DNA from: an uncultured Clostridia bacterium
GTDB lineage: Bacteria > Bacillota > Clostridia > TANB77 > CAG-508
Assembly: GCA_949155365.1 (NCBI GenBank)
Contig: CASCUT010000020.1
Location: 1-37,660, forward strand
DNA: 37,660 nucleotides
Direction of reading: 5' to 3'
Each line of letters starts with the position of its first letter. Position 1 is the first letter of the stretch. Below the pieces are notes generated by a model. It ran no database searches. It was not told the DNA's origin and saw only the letters and a program-made list of their open reading frames with translations. This document shows positions 24,202 to 33,648 of the stretch, in pieces. The position numbers were made by a program, and so were the translations under genes.

Positions 24202-24777
24202 ATGGAAGAAGTAATATTTGTAACCCATAATAAGGGAAAAATTGCATCAGCAAAAAAGCAATTAGAAGAGGTGAATTTCAAAATATATGAATATGAGCTT
24301 GAAGAGCCAAGAAGTGATGATATTCAATATATTTCAAAATATAAAGTAATGGAAGCCTATAAAATAGTACAAAAGCCCTGTTTGTCGTTAGATTGTGGTT
24401 TTTGGATTGATGCCTTACAGGGATTTCCAAAAGCATTTGTCAATTTTTCTTTAGAGACAATAGGGATAGAAGGAATATTGAAATTGATGGAAGGAAAAGA
24501 GAATAGAGCTTGTAGATTTACAGAATGTTTATCTTATTATGATGGCAAAGAATTATACCAATTTATGGGAGAACATGAAGGGACAATAGCAAAGCAAATA
24601 GTAGGAAATGACACTGAGAAAAAATGGTCAGATTTATGGTATATTTATCAACCTTATGGATATTCAAAAACGTTAGCAGAAATGACAGAGGAAGAAAGAG
24701 CCAATCGAAAGAGATATAAGTCAGTAGATTCTATGAAGGAATTTGCAAAATGGTATAAAAATCAAAATAAAATCTAA
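24202..24777 (+). CDS. RdgB/HAM1-like non-canonical purine NTP pyrophosphatase
   Basis: 191 residues. FVTHNKGKIASAKKQLEE is the triphosphate-binding N-terminal motif; SLDCGFWIDALQGFPKAFV corresponds to the DDSGLEVDALNGAPG catalytic stretch with its acidic residues; RACRFTECLSYYD and MTEEERANRKRYKSVDSM complete the fold. Family members hydrolyse ITP, dITP or XTP to monophosphates and keep deaminated purines out of nucleic acids. DSGL is replaced by DCGF and the C-terminus deviates from standard RdgB, so it may be a paralogue with another substrate. Confidence 0.78.
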   Translation: MEEVIFVTHNKGKIASAKKQLEEVNFKIYEYELEEPRSDDIQYISKYKVMEAYKIVQKPCLSLDCGFWIDALQGFPKAFVNFSLETIGIEGILKLMEGKENRACRFTECLSYYDGKELYQFMGEHEGTIAKQIVGNDTEKKWSDLWYIYQPYGYSKTLAEMTEEERANRKRYKSVDSMKEFAKWYKNQNKI

Positions 24778-24805
24778 ATCTGTTTGGGAAGAATAAAAAT
24801 AAAAG

Positions 24806-24838
24806 AAGCTATGGATATTTTCCATAGCTTTTTTTATT
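24806..24838 (+). terminator. Terminator of the RdgB-like gene
   Basis: AAGCTATGGA (24808-24817 region) pairs with TCCATAGCTT and is followed by seven T. Confidence 0.82.
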
Positions 24839-25164
24839 AAATTTTATATCTATCATGTAATATTTCTAATAACTTACCATGAAGTTCTTTATGTGGCACT
24901 AAATCTTCAGCATCATGATTTACCATATCTTCAAACTCTGCTAATGAAATATGTTTCACTTCAGATACTTCTTCTTTTTGTAATGTTAAATCTTCTAAAT
25001 TTACATTCTTACTTATTAAGAAAACATCTACAATCTCATTATTAATAAGTGCACCATTATTGTGAACGGTATGTTCTTTTACTGTAAATAGATATTATAC
25101 TCCTTAGCATTTTCTCTCCTGTTAATTTTCCATTTTCATCAAATACATCAAAATATTCTTCCAT
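24837..25164 (-). pseudogene. NUDIX hydrolase with the catalytic core deleted
   Basis: On the minus strand an ATG at 25164, with AGAGGT before it, reads MEEYFDVFDENGKLTGEK, the usual start of IPP-isomerase-like NUDIX proteins. It then jumps, out of frame, near 25095 to LFTVKEHTVHNNGALINNE and QKEEVSEVKHISLAEFEDM, the usual C-terminal half, ending RYKI at 24837. About 65 residues including the NUDIX box are missing. It is therefore a deletion pseudogene with an additional frameshift, not a sequencing error. Confidence 0.8.
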
Positions 25165-25254
25165 TTTTATCTTACCTCTCTATATTATGTTTGTAAGTTA
25201 CTCTATCTTTTTCATTATATCTTAAAAATGTATTCAATGTAATACTTTCTATTA

Positions 25255-25401
25255 ATGTTAGAATTTATGAACAGCAAGTGTCAAAACTTCTTCCGTGGAG
25301 GTTATGCATCTGCTGGAATTCCATTAGAGCCTAATATGGAATATCCGGAAGTCATCCGAGTTCATGTAAACAATGATAGGCATGAGAGTTCTAAAAAGTA
25401 A
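25255..25401 (+). pseudogene. Gene fragment of unknown family (48 aa)
   Basis: Open frame from ATG 25255 reading MLEFMNSKCQNFFRGGYASA and GIPLEPNMEYPEVIRVHVNN to TAA 25401. There is no ribosome site, and base composition is richer in G and C than the surroundings, so it looks like the 3' end of a larger, otherwise lost gene. Family not recognised. It lies in the stretch 24837-25675 that has no intact gene. Confidence 0.35.
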
Positions 25402-25441
25402 AGAAAAAAAATACCATCCATTTCTAGATGATATTTATATC

Positions 25442-25514
25442 TTTCTGTTCAATTTAGTTCGAACAGAAACGTCATTGGTGCCCTAACTAGACACGTTTGC
25501 GAAATTGTTAGGGC
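25442..25514. other. Two inverted repeats in a gene-free stretch
   Basis: TTTCTGTTC/GAACAGAAA (25442-25469) and GCCCTAAC/GTTAGGGC (25480-25514). Neither is followed by a T-run on a relevant side, so they are not ordinary terminators; they may mark an element end or a protein site. The bases 25515-25675 are very AT-rich and I see no gene in them. Confidence 0.4.
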
Positions 25515-25675
25515 AAAAAATATCTATTTTCAACTCTTAAATGTAGTTATATCAATAGTTTACAATAATTATATTTGCAAACTTGTTTTTTAACTATATT
25601 TAATGTAACATAAAACAATAAAAATTACAATAGTTAAATCAAAAATAATATTTTTCAAAAATTTGTTTTGTTCGC

Positions 25676-25704
25676 TTGTATTTTATCTGATAATGTTGTA
25701 TAGT
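25676..25704 (+). promoter_or_regulatory. Promoter of the type I toxin mRNA
   Basis: TTGTAT at 25676-25681, 17-nt spacer, TATAGT at 25699-25704. The predicted start near 25711 places the repeat ATAGAAAATGAG (25712-25723) at the very 5' end of the mRNA. Confidence 0.6.
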
Positions 25705-25711
25705 TGTAATC

Positions 25712-25811
25712 ATAGAAAATGAGAATAAGCGGAGTGCGTTGCCACCTTTGACAGCTTAGTGTTTACGAAAACCTCCACAACTTAGTTTGTGAGATTGTGA
25801 ATATAGGAGGT
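25712..25811 (+). promoter_or_regulatory. Structured toxin mRNA leader with sequestered ribosome site
   Basis: ACCTCC at 25771-25776 is complementary to the GGAGGT ribosome site at 25806-25811, and between them CACAA...TTGTG can form an inner hairpin. Repeats ATAGAAAATGAG (25712-25723) and GTGCGTTGCC (25734-25743) recur in the antisense RNA. Confidence 0.6.
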
Positions 25812-25818
25812 GGTTAAT

Positions 25819-25935
25819 ATGGTAGAATCAGCATTAATAACTATTACATATCTACTTTTCTACGGATTAGTAGCAATGACTATCATAAATGTTGCCTTGT
25901 TAATCATCATCTGTTGGTTACTTCATAGGCAATAA
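25819..25935 (+). CDS. Small hydrophobic peptide, candidate type I toxin (38 aa)
   Basis: ATG at 25819 follows AGGAGGTGG. The peptide begins MVESALITITYLLFYGLVAM and continues through a second hydrophobic stretch to WLLHRQ, so it is one long membrane helix (about residues 5-34) with a short charged tail. Size and hydrophobicity fit membrane-active type I toxins of Gram-positive bacteria such as Fst or TxpA, although I see no residue-level match to a named family. The locus architecture (sequestered ribosome site, convergent antisense RNA, shared repeats and terminator) is the main reason for the call. Confidence 0.65.
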   Translation: MVESALITITYLLFYGLVAMTIINVALLIIICWLLHRQ

Positions 25936-26014
25936 AAAATAAACCATTCTGCTTTTGACGGAGTGAATGGTTTACCTATTTCTTCGGCAACACACTTTGT
26001 GTTACTCATTTTCT
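25932..26014 (-). ncRNA. Convergent antisense RNA, candidate type I antitoxin
   Basis: A perfect promoter on the minus strand would start a transcript near 26014 that ends at the hairpin 25940-25974 followed on that strand by TTTATTTTTTATT. The ~80-nt RNA carries ATAGAAAATGAG (complement of 26005-26016) and GTGTGTTGCC (complement of 25986-25995), matching the repeats at the 5' end of the toxin mRNA, and is fully complementary to the mRNA's 3' end. This is the arrangement of the Enterococcus par (Fst/RNA II) locus. Confidence 0.68.
25940..25976. terminator. Shared bidirectional terminator of toxin mRNA and antisense RNA
   Basis: TAAACCATTC (25940-25949) pairs with GAATGGTTTA (25965-25974). 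T-rich sequence follows on the minus strand; on the plus strand CCTATTTCTT follows. Confidence 0.75.
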
Positions 26015-26020
26015 ATCTTT

Positions 26021-26049
26021 ATTATACAGTCATTTTTTTATTTTGTCAA
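26021..26049 (-). promoter_or_regulatory. Promoter of the antisense RNA
   Basis: On the minus strand TTGACA (complement of 26044-26049), a 17-nt spacer and TATAAT (complement of 26021-26026): a perfect consensus and much stronger than the toxin promoter. Confidence 0.85.
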
Positions 26050-26091
26050 ATACAATTTTGATTCTACTGCAAAACATAAATTAGTAATTAT

Positions 26092-26910
26092 TTATGTTTT
26101 CTTTCCAATATATATTGCATGTCCACAGGTTTCTATTATTTCTTTAATCCTAGCTGTTTTTTTTATTAGCTTTATAATCTCAGCATACATTTTCTCATCT
26201 TGAATATCATATATTTTATCCTCTTTTTCATATCCACAGCCTCGAAGCGAAGAAATTAATAATTTTTCAAAATTTTCTTGTTTAAATAGTTGTTCAACTT
26301 GCTCAGATGTTGGATAATATCCCTCTTGAAATCCATTAATATCTATATTGTTAAATTTACCTGTTTCAAATACCTCATTTAAGTTTTCTACATTAACTTG
26401 TTCAGGATGTCTAAAATATCTATCTATTATTGCAATACTACCAGATAAATAAGGAATAAAACTTGCAAACACTAATCCATTTTTTTTCAATACTCTATTT
26501 ACTTCTTTTATACATTTTATTCTTTCTTTTTCTTCTAATAAATGATAAAGTGGACCAAATAATAAAACAACGTCAAATTTTTCATTATTATAAATACTTA
26601 AATCTATTGCATTAACTATATCACAAGAAATAATATTTTTTTCATTTATATCATTTACTTTCTTTTTCGCTTGTGAAATCAAATCAGAAGATAAATCAGC
26701 TAAATACATTTTATATCCATCTTTAGCAAGTGGAAATGTATAAATACCAGTTGCTCCACCTAAATCTAATACTGTGGCTGTATTGGGTAAAAATTCCTTT
26801 AAATATTCCATAGTCATTTCATATTCTAAACGACCACTATTATCTTTTATTAATCTTTTGTCCTCATCAAATTCTTTATAATATTTCTTTATTTTATCAA
26901 AATTCGTCAT
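26092..26910 (-). CDS. Class I SAM-dependent methyltransferase
   Basis: 272 residues from ATG 26910, which follows GGGGGGAA; the upstream in-frame ATG at 26934 lacks a site. TVLDLGGATGIYTFPLAKDG is SAM motif I, MYLADLSSDLI the acidic ribose-binding strand, and DVVLLFGPLYHLLEE motif IV. RVLKKNGLVFASFIP follows the usual class I order. The substrate is unknown; small-molecule methyltransferases of this kind are common cargo of mobilizable elements. It has its own promoter and lies at the left end of the mobile element. Confidence 0.88.
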   Translation of the reverse strand: MTNFDKIKKYYKEFDEDKRLIKDNSGRLEYEMTMEYLKEFLPNTATVLDLGGATGIYTFPLAKDGYKMYLADLSSDLISQAKKKVNDINEKNIISCDIVNAIDLSIYNNEKFDVVLLFGPLYHLLEEKERIKCIKEVNRVLKKNGLVFASFIPYLSGSIAIIDRYFRHPEQVNVENLNEVFETGKFNNIDINGFQEGYYPTSEQVEQLFKQENFEKLLISSLRGCGYEKEDKIYDIQDEKMYAEIIKLIKKTARIKEIIETCGHAIYIGKKT

Positions 26911-26946
26911 TTTATTTTCCCCCCAACTTACCATTTGTACATATAA

Positions 26947-26975
26947 ATAATATCATAAATTTATACATTTTTCAA
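26947..26975 (-). promoter_or_regulatory. Promoter of the methyltransferase gene
   Basis: On the minus strand TTGAAA (complement of 26970-26975), 17-nt spacer, TATTAT (complement of 26947-26952). Confidence 0.65.
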
Positions 26976-27002
26976 TAAATTTACAAAACAATATAGAATA
27001 AT

Positions 27003-28293
27003 CTACCTTGCTCTGTTTTTGTCTTTCTTATGCTTTTCTTGTTCTTTTTCAAACTGTACTTTTTCTTGCTTTATCTGCTCATGTAATTGATGTTGTTTAA
27101 TTTCTTCCACTCTTTGAAATATATTATTACAATGCCTAATTTCTTCTGTGATAGGCGTAATTTGTTTTGAAATTTCTACAATTTCATTTTCTATTGCTTG
27201 TTTTTCTTCATCACTTTTTGATCTTTTATGCTTCTTCCAAAGGTTTTCTCTTTTGCTTTTTAGTGGATTTACTTTTTCATAAGCTGATTTTTCAAAATTC
27301 AATAAATCTTGATTTGTATTTATATTGTACCTTGTTAAAAATCTTGCTTGATTAGAAAACTCATCCAGTTGTTTTAGTTCTGCTATTAATGTTGGTGTCA
27401 TTCTTGTCATTTTCGATTTTAAGGTATTTTCTGTATTGATACCGAATAATTTCTCATATTGATATATGAGATAGGCAATAGAGCCTTTATTCTGGTAATG
27501 CCTTTCTTTTTGTTTATTGTAATTTTCATAAGTTCTAGTAATTAGTACCATAGGATTAGAAGAATATGGGTATAGTGGCTGTGTTTCTAGTATTCGCTTG
27601 TATATATTTTCTTTTGAGTATTTGCTTCCAAATTGTCTTTCAATTCTTGTGTTTCTTTTGTATGGATCACGCCTTATAGATAAAGTTCCGTTTTTGTCTG
27701 TAATTACATATCCTAAATCTTGTAGTATTTTTATAAACTCATCATAATCTTTTGCATTTTCTATTGCATAATTAATAGAATCTTTCATAAGTTCCTTATA
27801 TAAACTGCTTGTTGCATATTTATTGTATTTTTCTTCTTGTGATAATACATTTAATCCATATTCTTCACAAAGTCTGTCTGATGTTTTTCTCATAATAGCA
27901 TAATCTTTTTTCGTATTGCAAAACCTTTTACCATCTAAAAAGGAAACAGAGTTTAGTACAAAGTGGTTATGCAAATTATCTGTATTCAAATGTGTTGTAA
28001 CTACTACTTGAAATTTATCTCCCCATAGTTCTTCAGCAAGTTTTATACCAATTTCGTGTGCTTGCTCTGGTGTTATTTCTCCTTTTATAAAAGATTGTAC
28101 TGCGTGGAAACATTGTATTCCATCTGTTTTGAAAAATTGCTTTTTTACATTTACCATTTCTTGATATGATGTATCAGGCATACAATTTATACCTGATACA
28201 CATAATTTTTCTTCTGTTTTTTCTCCGATTTACTGCATAATCTATTGTAATATCCAATCTGTCTTTTACTTTCCATATTTTTGTTACTGCCAT
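27003..28293 (-). pseudogene. MobA-type relaxase, frameshifted as written
   Basis: The gene begins at ATG 28293 (MAVTKIWKVKDRLDITIDYAV), six bases after the mobC stop, and shifts frame at 28227, where the minus strand has one extra C in AAT-C-GGA. Downstream the frame reads GEKTEEKLCVSGINCMPDTS and stays open to 27003. The Tyr of IDYAV is probably the catalytic tyrosine of motif I. HLNTDNLHNHFVLNS is the metal-binding three-histidine motif III. The C-terminal ~150 residues are a charged coiled coil. Relaxases nick oriT and pilot the DNA strand in conjugation. Expected length is about 430 residues. Apart from the single base the gene is intact. Confidence 0.88.
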
Positions 28294-28299
28294 ATTTTA

Positions 28300-28647
28300 T
28301 TACCACCCACTAACATTTTTGGATTTCTGTGGTATAAGATAAACTTCTTCTAATGCTAATATAAAGTTTTGTATTTGATTATATAAAACAACATATTTAT
28401 TTTCATTTACATAGCCTTTATACTGATTATAAACTCTTGACATTTGATTTAAGTTCGTTGCCATACCACGAAGTTGTGATAGTATTTCGTAAAACTTTTC
28501 ATCTGGCTTTTCTTTTAGCTGATAATCTAAAATTATTTTTCTAAAGAATTCTGATTTATTTAATCCAGACTTTTTTACTTTTTCATTTAGAATTTTATTT
28601 TCTTCTTCGTTCAAAAAGATATTTATTTTTATATTTCTACTTCTCAT
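28300..28647 (-). CDS. mobC: MobC-like relaxosome protein
   Basis: 115 residues. RNIKINIFLNEEENKILNEK followed by KSGLNKSEFFRKIIL is a ribbon-helix-helix DNA-binding domain, and QLRGMATNLNQMSRVYNQY matches the MobC C-terminal helix. MobC proteins bind oriT and help the relaxase open the nick site. It is immediately upstream of the relaxase gene, whose ribosome site overlaps its 3' end (GTGGGTGG). Confidence 0.88.
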   Translation of the reverse strand: MRSRNIKINIFLNEEENKILNEKVKKSGLNKSEFFRKIILDYQLKEKPDEKFYEILSQLRGMATNLNQMSRVYNQYKGYVNENKYVVLYNQIQNFILALEEVYLIPQKSKNVSGW

Positions 28648-28659
28648 AAATTCATCTCG

Positions 28660-28768
28660 CTTTCTTTTTTTGTATTAGGGTTTGGGACTTGTCCCATTCT
28701 ATATTGGTATTTGTGGCGTGAGTACAAATACGTTGCTTGCTAAATCAATATTTTTAGGTTGTACTCAC
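28660..28768. other. Candidate origin of transfer or control region between tnpV and mobC
   Basis: The stretch holds a 10-bp perfect inverted repeat, GTGAGTACAA (28718-28727) and TTGTACTCAC (28759-28768), and a smaller GGGAC-TTGTCCC repeat near 28684. No T-run follows the large repeat, so it is not a plain terminator. Position upstream of mobC and the relaxase is typical for oriT. Nick site not identified. Confidence 0.4.
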
Positions 28769-29142
28769 ACATAAATTAGTTCACTATATATAATTTCTTC
28801 TGCTTGTGCTTTAATAGAATTCATTGCTGCTACCCAAGCTAATTGATTTTTTTCTTTTAATTCTTCTGTAATATTTTCTTTTTTTACTAACTCATTTATC
28901 ATAAAATCTAATCTTTCTTCTGCTATTTCTTGTATTTCTTTTAAATGATTATTAAGCGTTCCTTTTGTAAACATTATCATATATTCTGCTTTTTTATTTG
29001 TTTTTAGATAGTTTAATCTTGCTCTACCATATTTGTTTAGTATTATTTTTTCTTTTTCTAATACTAAATTTGGCATATAATAATCGCCTTGTTTTGTGTA
29101 TTCAATTCCATATTTATTTTCTTTTATTTCTTTATTTTCCAT
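28765..29142 (-). CDS. tnpV: TnpV-family transposon protein
   Basis: 125 residues. YGIEYTKQGDYYMPNLVLEK, KYGRARLNYLKTNKKAEY, TLNNHLKEIQEIAEERLDFM and AWVAAMNSIKAQAEEIIYSE match the TnpV proteins of Tn4451/Tn4453-type mobilizable transposons. TnpV has no established function there; it is not needed for excision. The ATG follows GGAGGTAAA. It lies just downstream of the serine recombinase, as in the related elements. Confidence 0.87.
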   Translation of the reverse strand: MENKEIKENKYGIEYTKQGDYYMPNLVLEKEKIILNKYGRARLNYLKTNKKAEYMIMFTKGTLNNHLKEIQEIAEERLDFMINELVKKENITEELKEKNQLAWVAAMNSIKAQAEEIIYSELIYV

Positions 29143-29168
29143 TTGCTTTTACCTCCATAATTTTATTT

Positions 29169-31083
<1,915 letters not shown>

Positions 31084-31190
31084 TTAGAGTTTTATATTTA
31101 TATTAACTATCTCTATAATTCTCTTAAAAAACACAAATAAACCAATATAGTATAATTTTTAAAAACTCTAAAATGTTTTGCCGTTTTCTC

Positions 31191-31499
<309 letters not shown>

Positions 31500-31500
31500 T

Positions 31501-31531
31501 CAAAAAAAGTCCAACTCATAAGAGTTGGAAT
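31501..31531 (-). terminator. Hairpin terminator, minus strand
   Basis: TCCAACTC (31510-31517) pairs with GAGTTGGA (31522-31529). On the minus strand it is followed by CTTTTTTTG. It would stop read-through from tRNA-Leu into the mobile element. Confidence 0.72.
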
Positions 31532-31556
31532 AAGATTTTTGTGTTCATCAAAATTT

Positions 31557-31593
31557 TTGTAGTCTTAAAATCAAGTTATATCAAGACTTTCAA
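31557..31593 (-). terminator. Terminator of tRNA-Leu
   Basis: AAAGTCTTGA / AGTCTT arms (31561-31588) form a hairpin downstream of the tRNA on the minus strand, followed by ACAAAAATTTT. Confidence 0.55.
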
Positions 31594-31615
31594 AAAGTTC
31601 GACGAAAATTGTCTC

Positions 31616-31698
31616 TGGTGCCGATGGTGGGACTCGAACCCACATGGTTTCCCGCACGATTTTGAGTCGTGTGCGTCTGCCAGTTCCGCCACATCGGC
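31616..31698 (-). tRNA. tRNA-Leu (CAA)
   Basis: 83 nt on the minus strand: acceptor GCCGATG/CATCGGC, anticodon stem CACGA/TCGTG around loop CTCAAAA (anticodon CAA), a long variable arm, T arm TGGG/CCCA and encoded CCA. It lies outside the mobile element; serine-recombinase elements do not use tRNA ends, so adjacency is probably coincidental. Confidence 0.95.
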
Positions 31699-31806
31699 AT
31701 AAATATAGTTAAATTTGTCATTCTAAAAAAGACAGACAAAGTACTTTCTTATCATAACAGAAAATAAAAAAAATAGCAACACATATGAATAAAAAAGATA
31801 AAAATA

Positions 31807-31835
31807 GTGACAAAAAATTTATTTGTTGATATAAT
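31807..31835 (+). promoter_or_regulatory. Promoter of the AlkD-like gene
   Basis: GTGACA at 31807-31812, 17-nt spacer, TATAAT at 31830-31835. Confidence 0.75.
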
Positions 31836-31865
31836 TTTAGAAAATAAAAGAAAAGGAAAAGAAAT

Positions 31866-32561
31866 ATGACAAATAAAGAAATAAGAAGCAAACTAGAAGA
31901 ATTAGCGGATAAAAAATACAAAGAGTTTCATACAGGATTATGTCCGAATAGCAATGAAATTATAGGAGTAAGAGTACCTGTTCTAAGAAATTTTGCAAAA
32001 GAAATTGTGAAAGAAGGTAAAGTAGAAAGGTATTTAGAAAATGCATGCGATAATTCTTATGAAGAAATTTTATTACAAGGTATGGTACTTGGGTTATGGA
32101 AGACAAGGATAGAACAATTTTCAGAATATCTAGAAAAATTTATTCCTAAAATAAATAGTTGGGCAGTATGCGATGTATCTGTTGCAGGATTTAAAATAAC
32201 GAAAAAACATAAAGAATATATGTGGAATTTTTTGCAAAAATATATCGCATCAGAAAAAGAATTTGAACTACGTTTTGCAATTGTAATGCTATTAAATTTT
32301 TGTATCGAAGAAGAGTATATAGAAAGAGTATTAAAAATATTAAATGATGTACATCACCAAGGTTACTATGTAAAAATGGCAGTAGCATGGACTCTCCAAG
32401 TAGCCTTTGTAAAATTTCCAAAAGAAACTATGCAACTATTAGAAAATAATAAAATAGACAACTGGACTTATAACAAAGCATTACAAAAAATTATAGAATC
32501 CTATCGAATTGAAGAAAAAACAAAACAAAAGATAAGAAGCATGAAACGAAAAAATAGTTAA
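31866..32561 (+). CDS. AlkD-like DNA alkylation repair protein
   Basis: 231 residues of HEAT-like helical repeats. KYKEFHTGLCPNSNEIIGVR, VPVLRNFAKEIVKEG, SWAVCDVSVAGFK (with the Trp-x-x-x-Asp residues of the active cleft) and YYVKMAVAWTLQVAFVKFP are hallmark blocks of the DNA alkylation repair family. AlkD removes bulky cationic N3- and N7-alkyl purines without base flipping. It is a single-gene unit with its own promoter; AGGAAAAG lies upstream of the ATG. Confidence 0.9.
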   Translation: MTNKEIRSKLEELADKKYKEFHTGLCPNSNEIIGVRVPVLRNFAKEIVKEGKVERYLENACDNSYEEILLQGMVLGLWKTRIEQFSEYLEKFIPKINSWAVCDVSVAGFKITKKHKEYMWNFLQKYIASEKEFELRFAIVMLLNFCIEEEYIERVLKILNDVHHQGYYVKMAVAWTLQVAFVKFPKETMQLLENNKIDNWTYNKALQKIIESYRIEEKTKQKIRSMKRKNS

Positions 32562-32593
32562 TAGAACAATCTTGGAAAAAATAACACAAATAA

Positions 32594-32622
32594 TTGACAA
32601 AATTATGTAAAGATAATATAAT
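32594..32622 (+). promoter_or_regulatory. Promoter of the helical-repeat protein gene
   Basis: Perfect TTGACA (32594-32599), 17-nt spacer, TATAAT (32617-32622). Leader of about 65 nt before GGGAGGAAAAG and the ATG. Confidence 0.87.
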
Positions 32623-32690
32623 AGGTGCAAAACCATAAGTGGCAAATAAAAGAAACTCTAATGAAATAATTATTTTGGGAGGAAAAGAAA

Positions 32691-33530
32691 ATGGAAATGG
32701 ACAAAAAATTAAGCAACTCTAAAAAATTTGGAATTAGCTTTAAAGTAGAAAAAAATTTAGAAAAGTATATCTTTGGTGATACAGTAGATGAACTGATTGA
32801 TGATTTGGCTTTGTTAAAAGACGCAGGATTTATTAATTATTTTATCAGAATATTTGAAAATCTAACAGAAGAACAATTAGCAAGATTAGATGATATCATG
32901 CTTACCACCAATAATTCAGGACAAATTGTATTCTATGCAAGAAAGCGGAAAAATAAAATAAATACACAAAAGTATCAAAATCGATTAATTGAACTTAGGA
33001 ATATGTATCAATTAGTAAATTTTGCAGTTTTTGCACTGCAACCAGACATTGAAAAAATAGAAGATGCAGTGATTGCTTATGGAAATGCACAAAATGCAGT
33101 AGAATTGCTAGAAAAAGTAAAAGATGTAAATGTAGAAAAAATGAAAAATTTTATCTTAGAAAAGCAAGAGTTAGAGCAAGTATGCGATTTAGTAAGAATG
33201 CTAATCCATAGAAATCATATTATAAACCAAAATGATTTATTAAGGGCTAAGCAAATTGTTATAAACTCTAGAGATATGTGGACAATTCGATATTGGGCAA
33301 GTTCAATTGGAAATGTTAGTGAAATGGAAGATGTAACAGTCCAATATGGAGATGGATGGCAAATATATCACTTTGCAGAGCAAGTAAAAAATGCAAACAT
33401 TGAAAAAATAAGAAAAGCAATGAAGCAAAGAAATGATATTCCTAAAGAAATAAAAGATGAATTTGATTTAAGATTTCCAAACCCAACAATAAAAGAAAAA
33501 TTCTTAAATTGGGTTAAGAAAAAAAGATAA
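32691..33530 (+). CDS. Helical-repeat protein of unknown function (279 aa)
   Basis: No named family recognised. It contains a repeating helix-pair unit of about 22 residues: LDDIMLTTNNSGQIVFYARK (~66-85), IEDAVIAYGNAQNAVELLEK (~123-142), LLRAKQIVINSRDMWTIRYW (~183-202) and MEDVTVQYGDGWQIYHFAEQ (~212-231), often followed by VKNxNxEKI. The pattern suggests an alpha-solenoid used for binding. The strong promoter suggests steady expression. There is no signal peptide or membrane segment; it should be cytoplasmic. A CGG codon followed by A at Arg86 is read in frame. Confidence 0.8.
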   Translation: MEMDKKLSNSKKFGISFKVEKNLEKYIFGDTVDELIDDLALLKDAGFINYFIRIFENLTEEQLARLDDIMLTTNNSGQIVFYARKRKNKINTQKYQNRLIELRNMYQLVNFAVFALQPDIEKIEDAVIAYGNAQNAVELLEKVKDVNVEKMKNFILEKQELEQVCDLVRMLIHRNHIINQNDLLRAKQIVINSRDMWTIRYWASSIGNVSEMEDVTVQYGDGWQIYHFAEQVKNANIEKIRKAMKQRNDIPKEIKDEFDLRFPNPTIKEKFLNWVKKKR

Positions 33531-33538
33531 ACAACAAA

Positions 33539-33577
33539 AAATAGTGCAGTTTTAGTAAAAAATGCACTATTTTTTGT
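33539..33577 (+). terminator. Terminator of the helical-repeat gene
   Basis: AAATAGTGCA pairs with TGCACTATTT around AT-rich loop sequence, followed by TTTTG. Confidence 0.85.
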
Positions 33578-33585
33578 GATTGCTA

Positions 33586-33614
33586 TTGTTAAAAACAAAG
33601 AAACTGTATATAAT
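33586..33614 (+). promoter_or_regulatory. Promoter of the deacetylase-trxB-trxA operon
   Basis: TTGTTA at 33586-33591, 17-nt spacer, TATAAT at 33609-33614. Confidence 0.72.
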
Positions 33615-33648
33615 AAGAACAAAGAAAAATGTCAAAAAAGGTGAAAAA

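Noticed and set aside
31616..31698. tRNA-Leu as attachment site of the mobile element
   Set aside because: The element uses a large serine recombinase, and no repeat of the tRNA end was seen at the left side.
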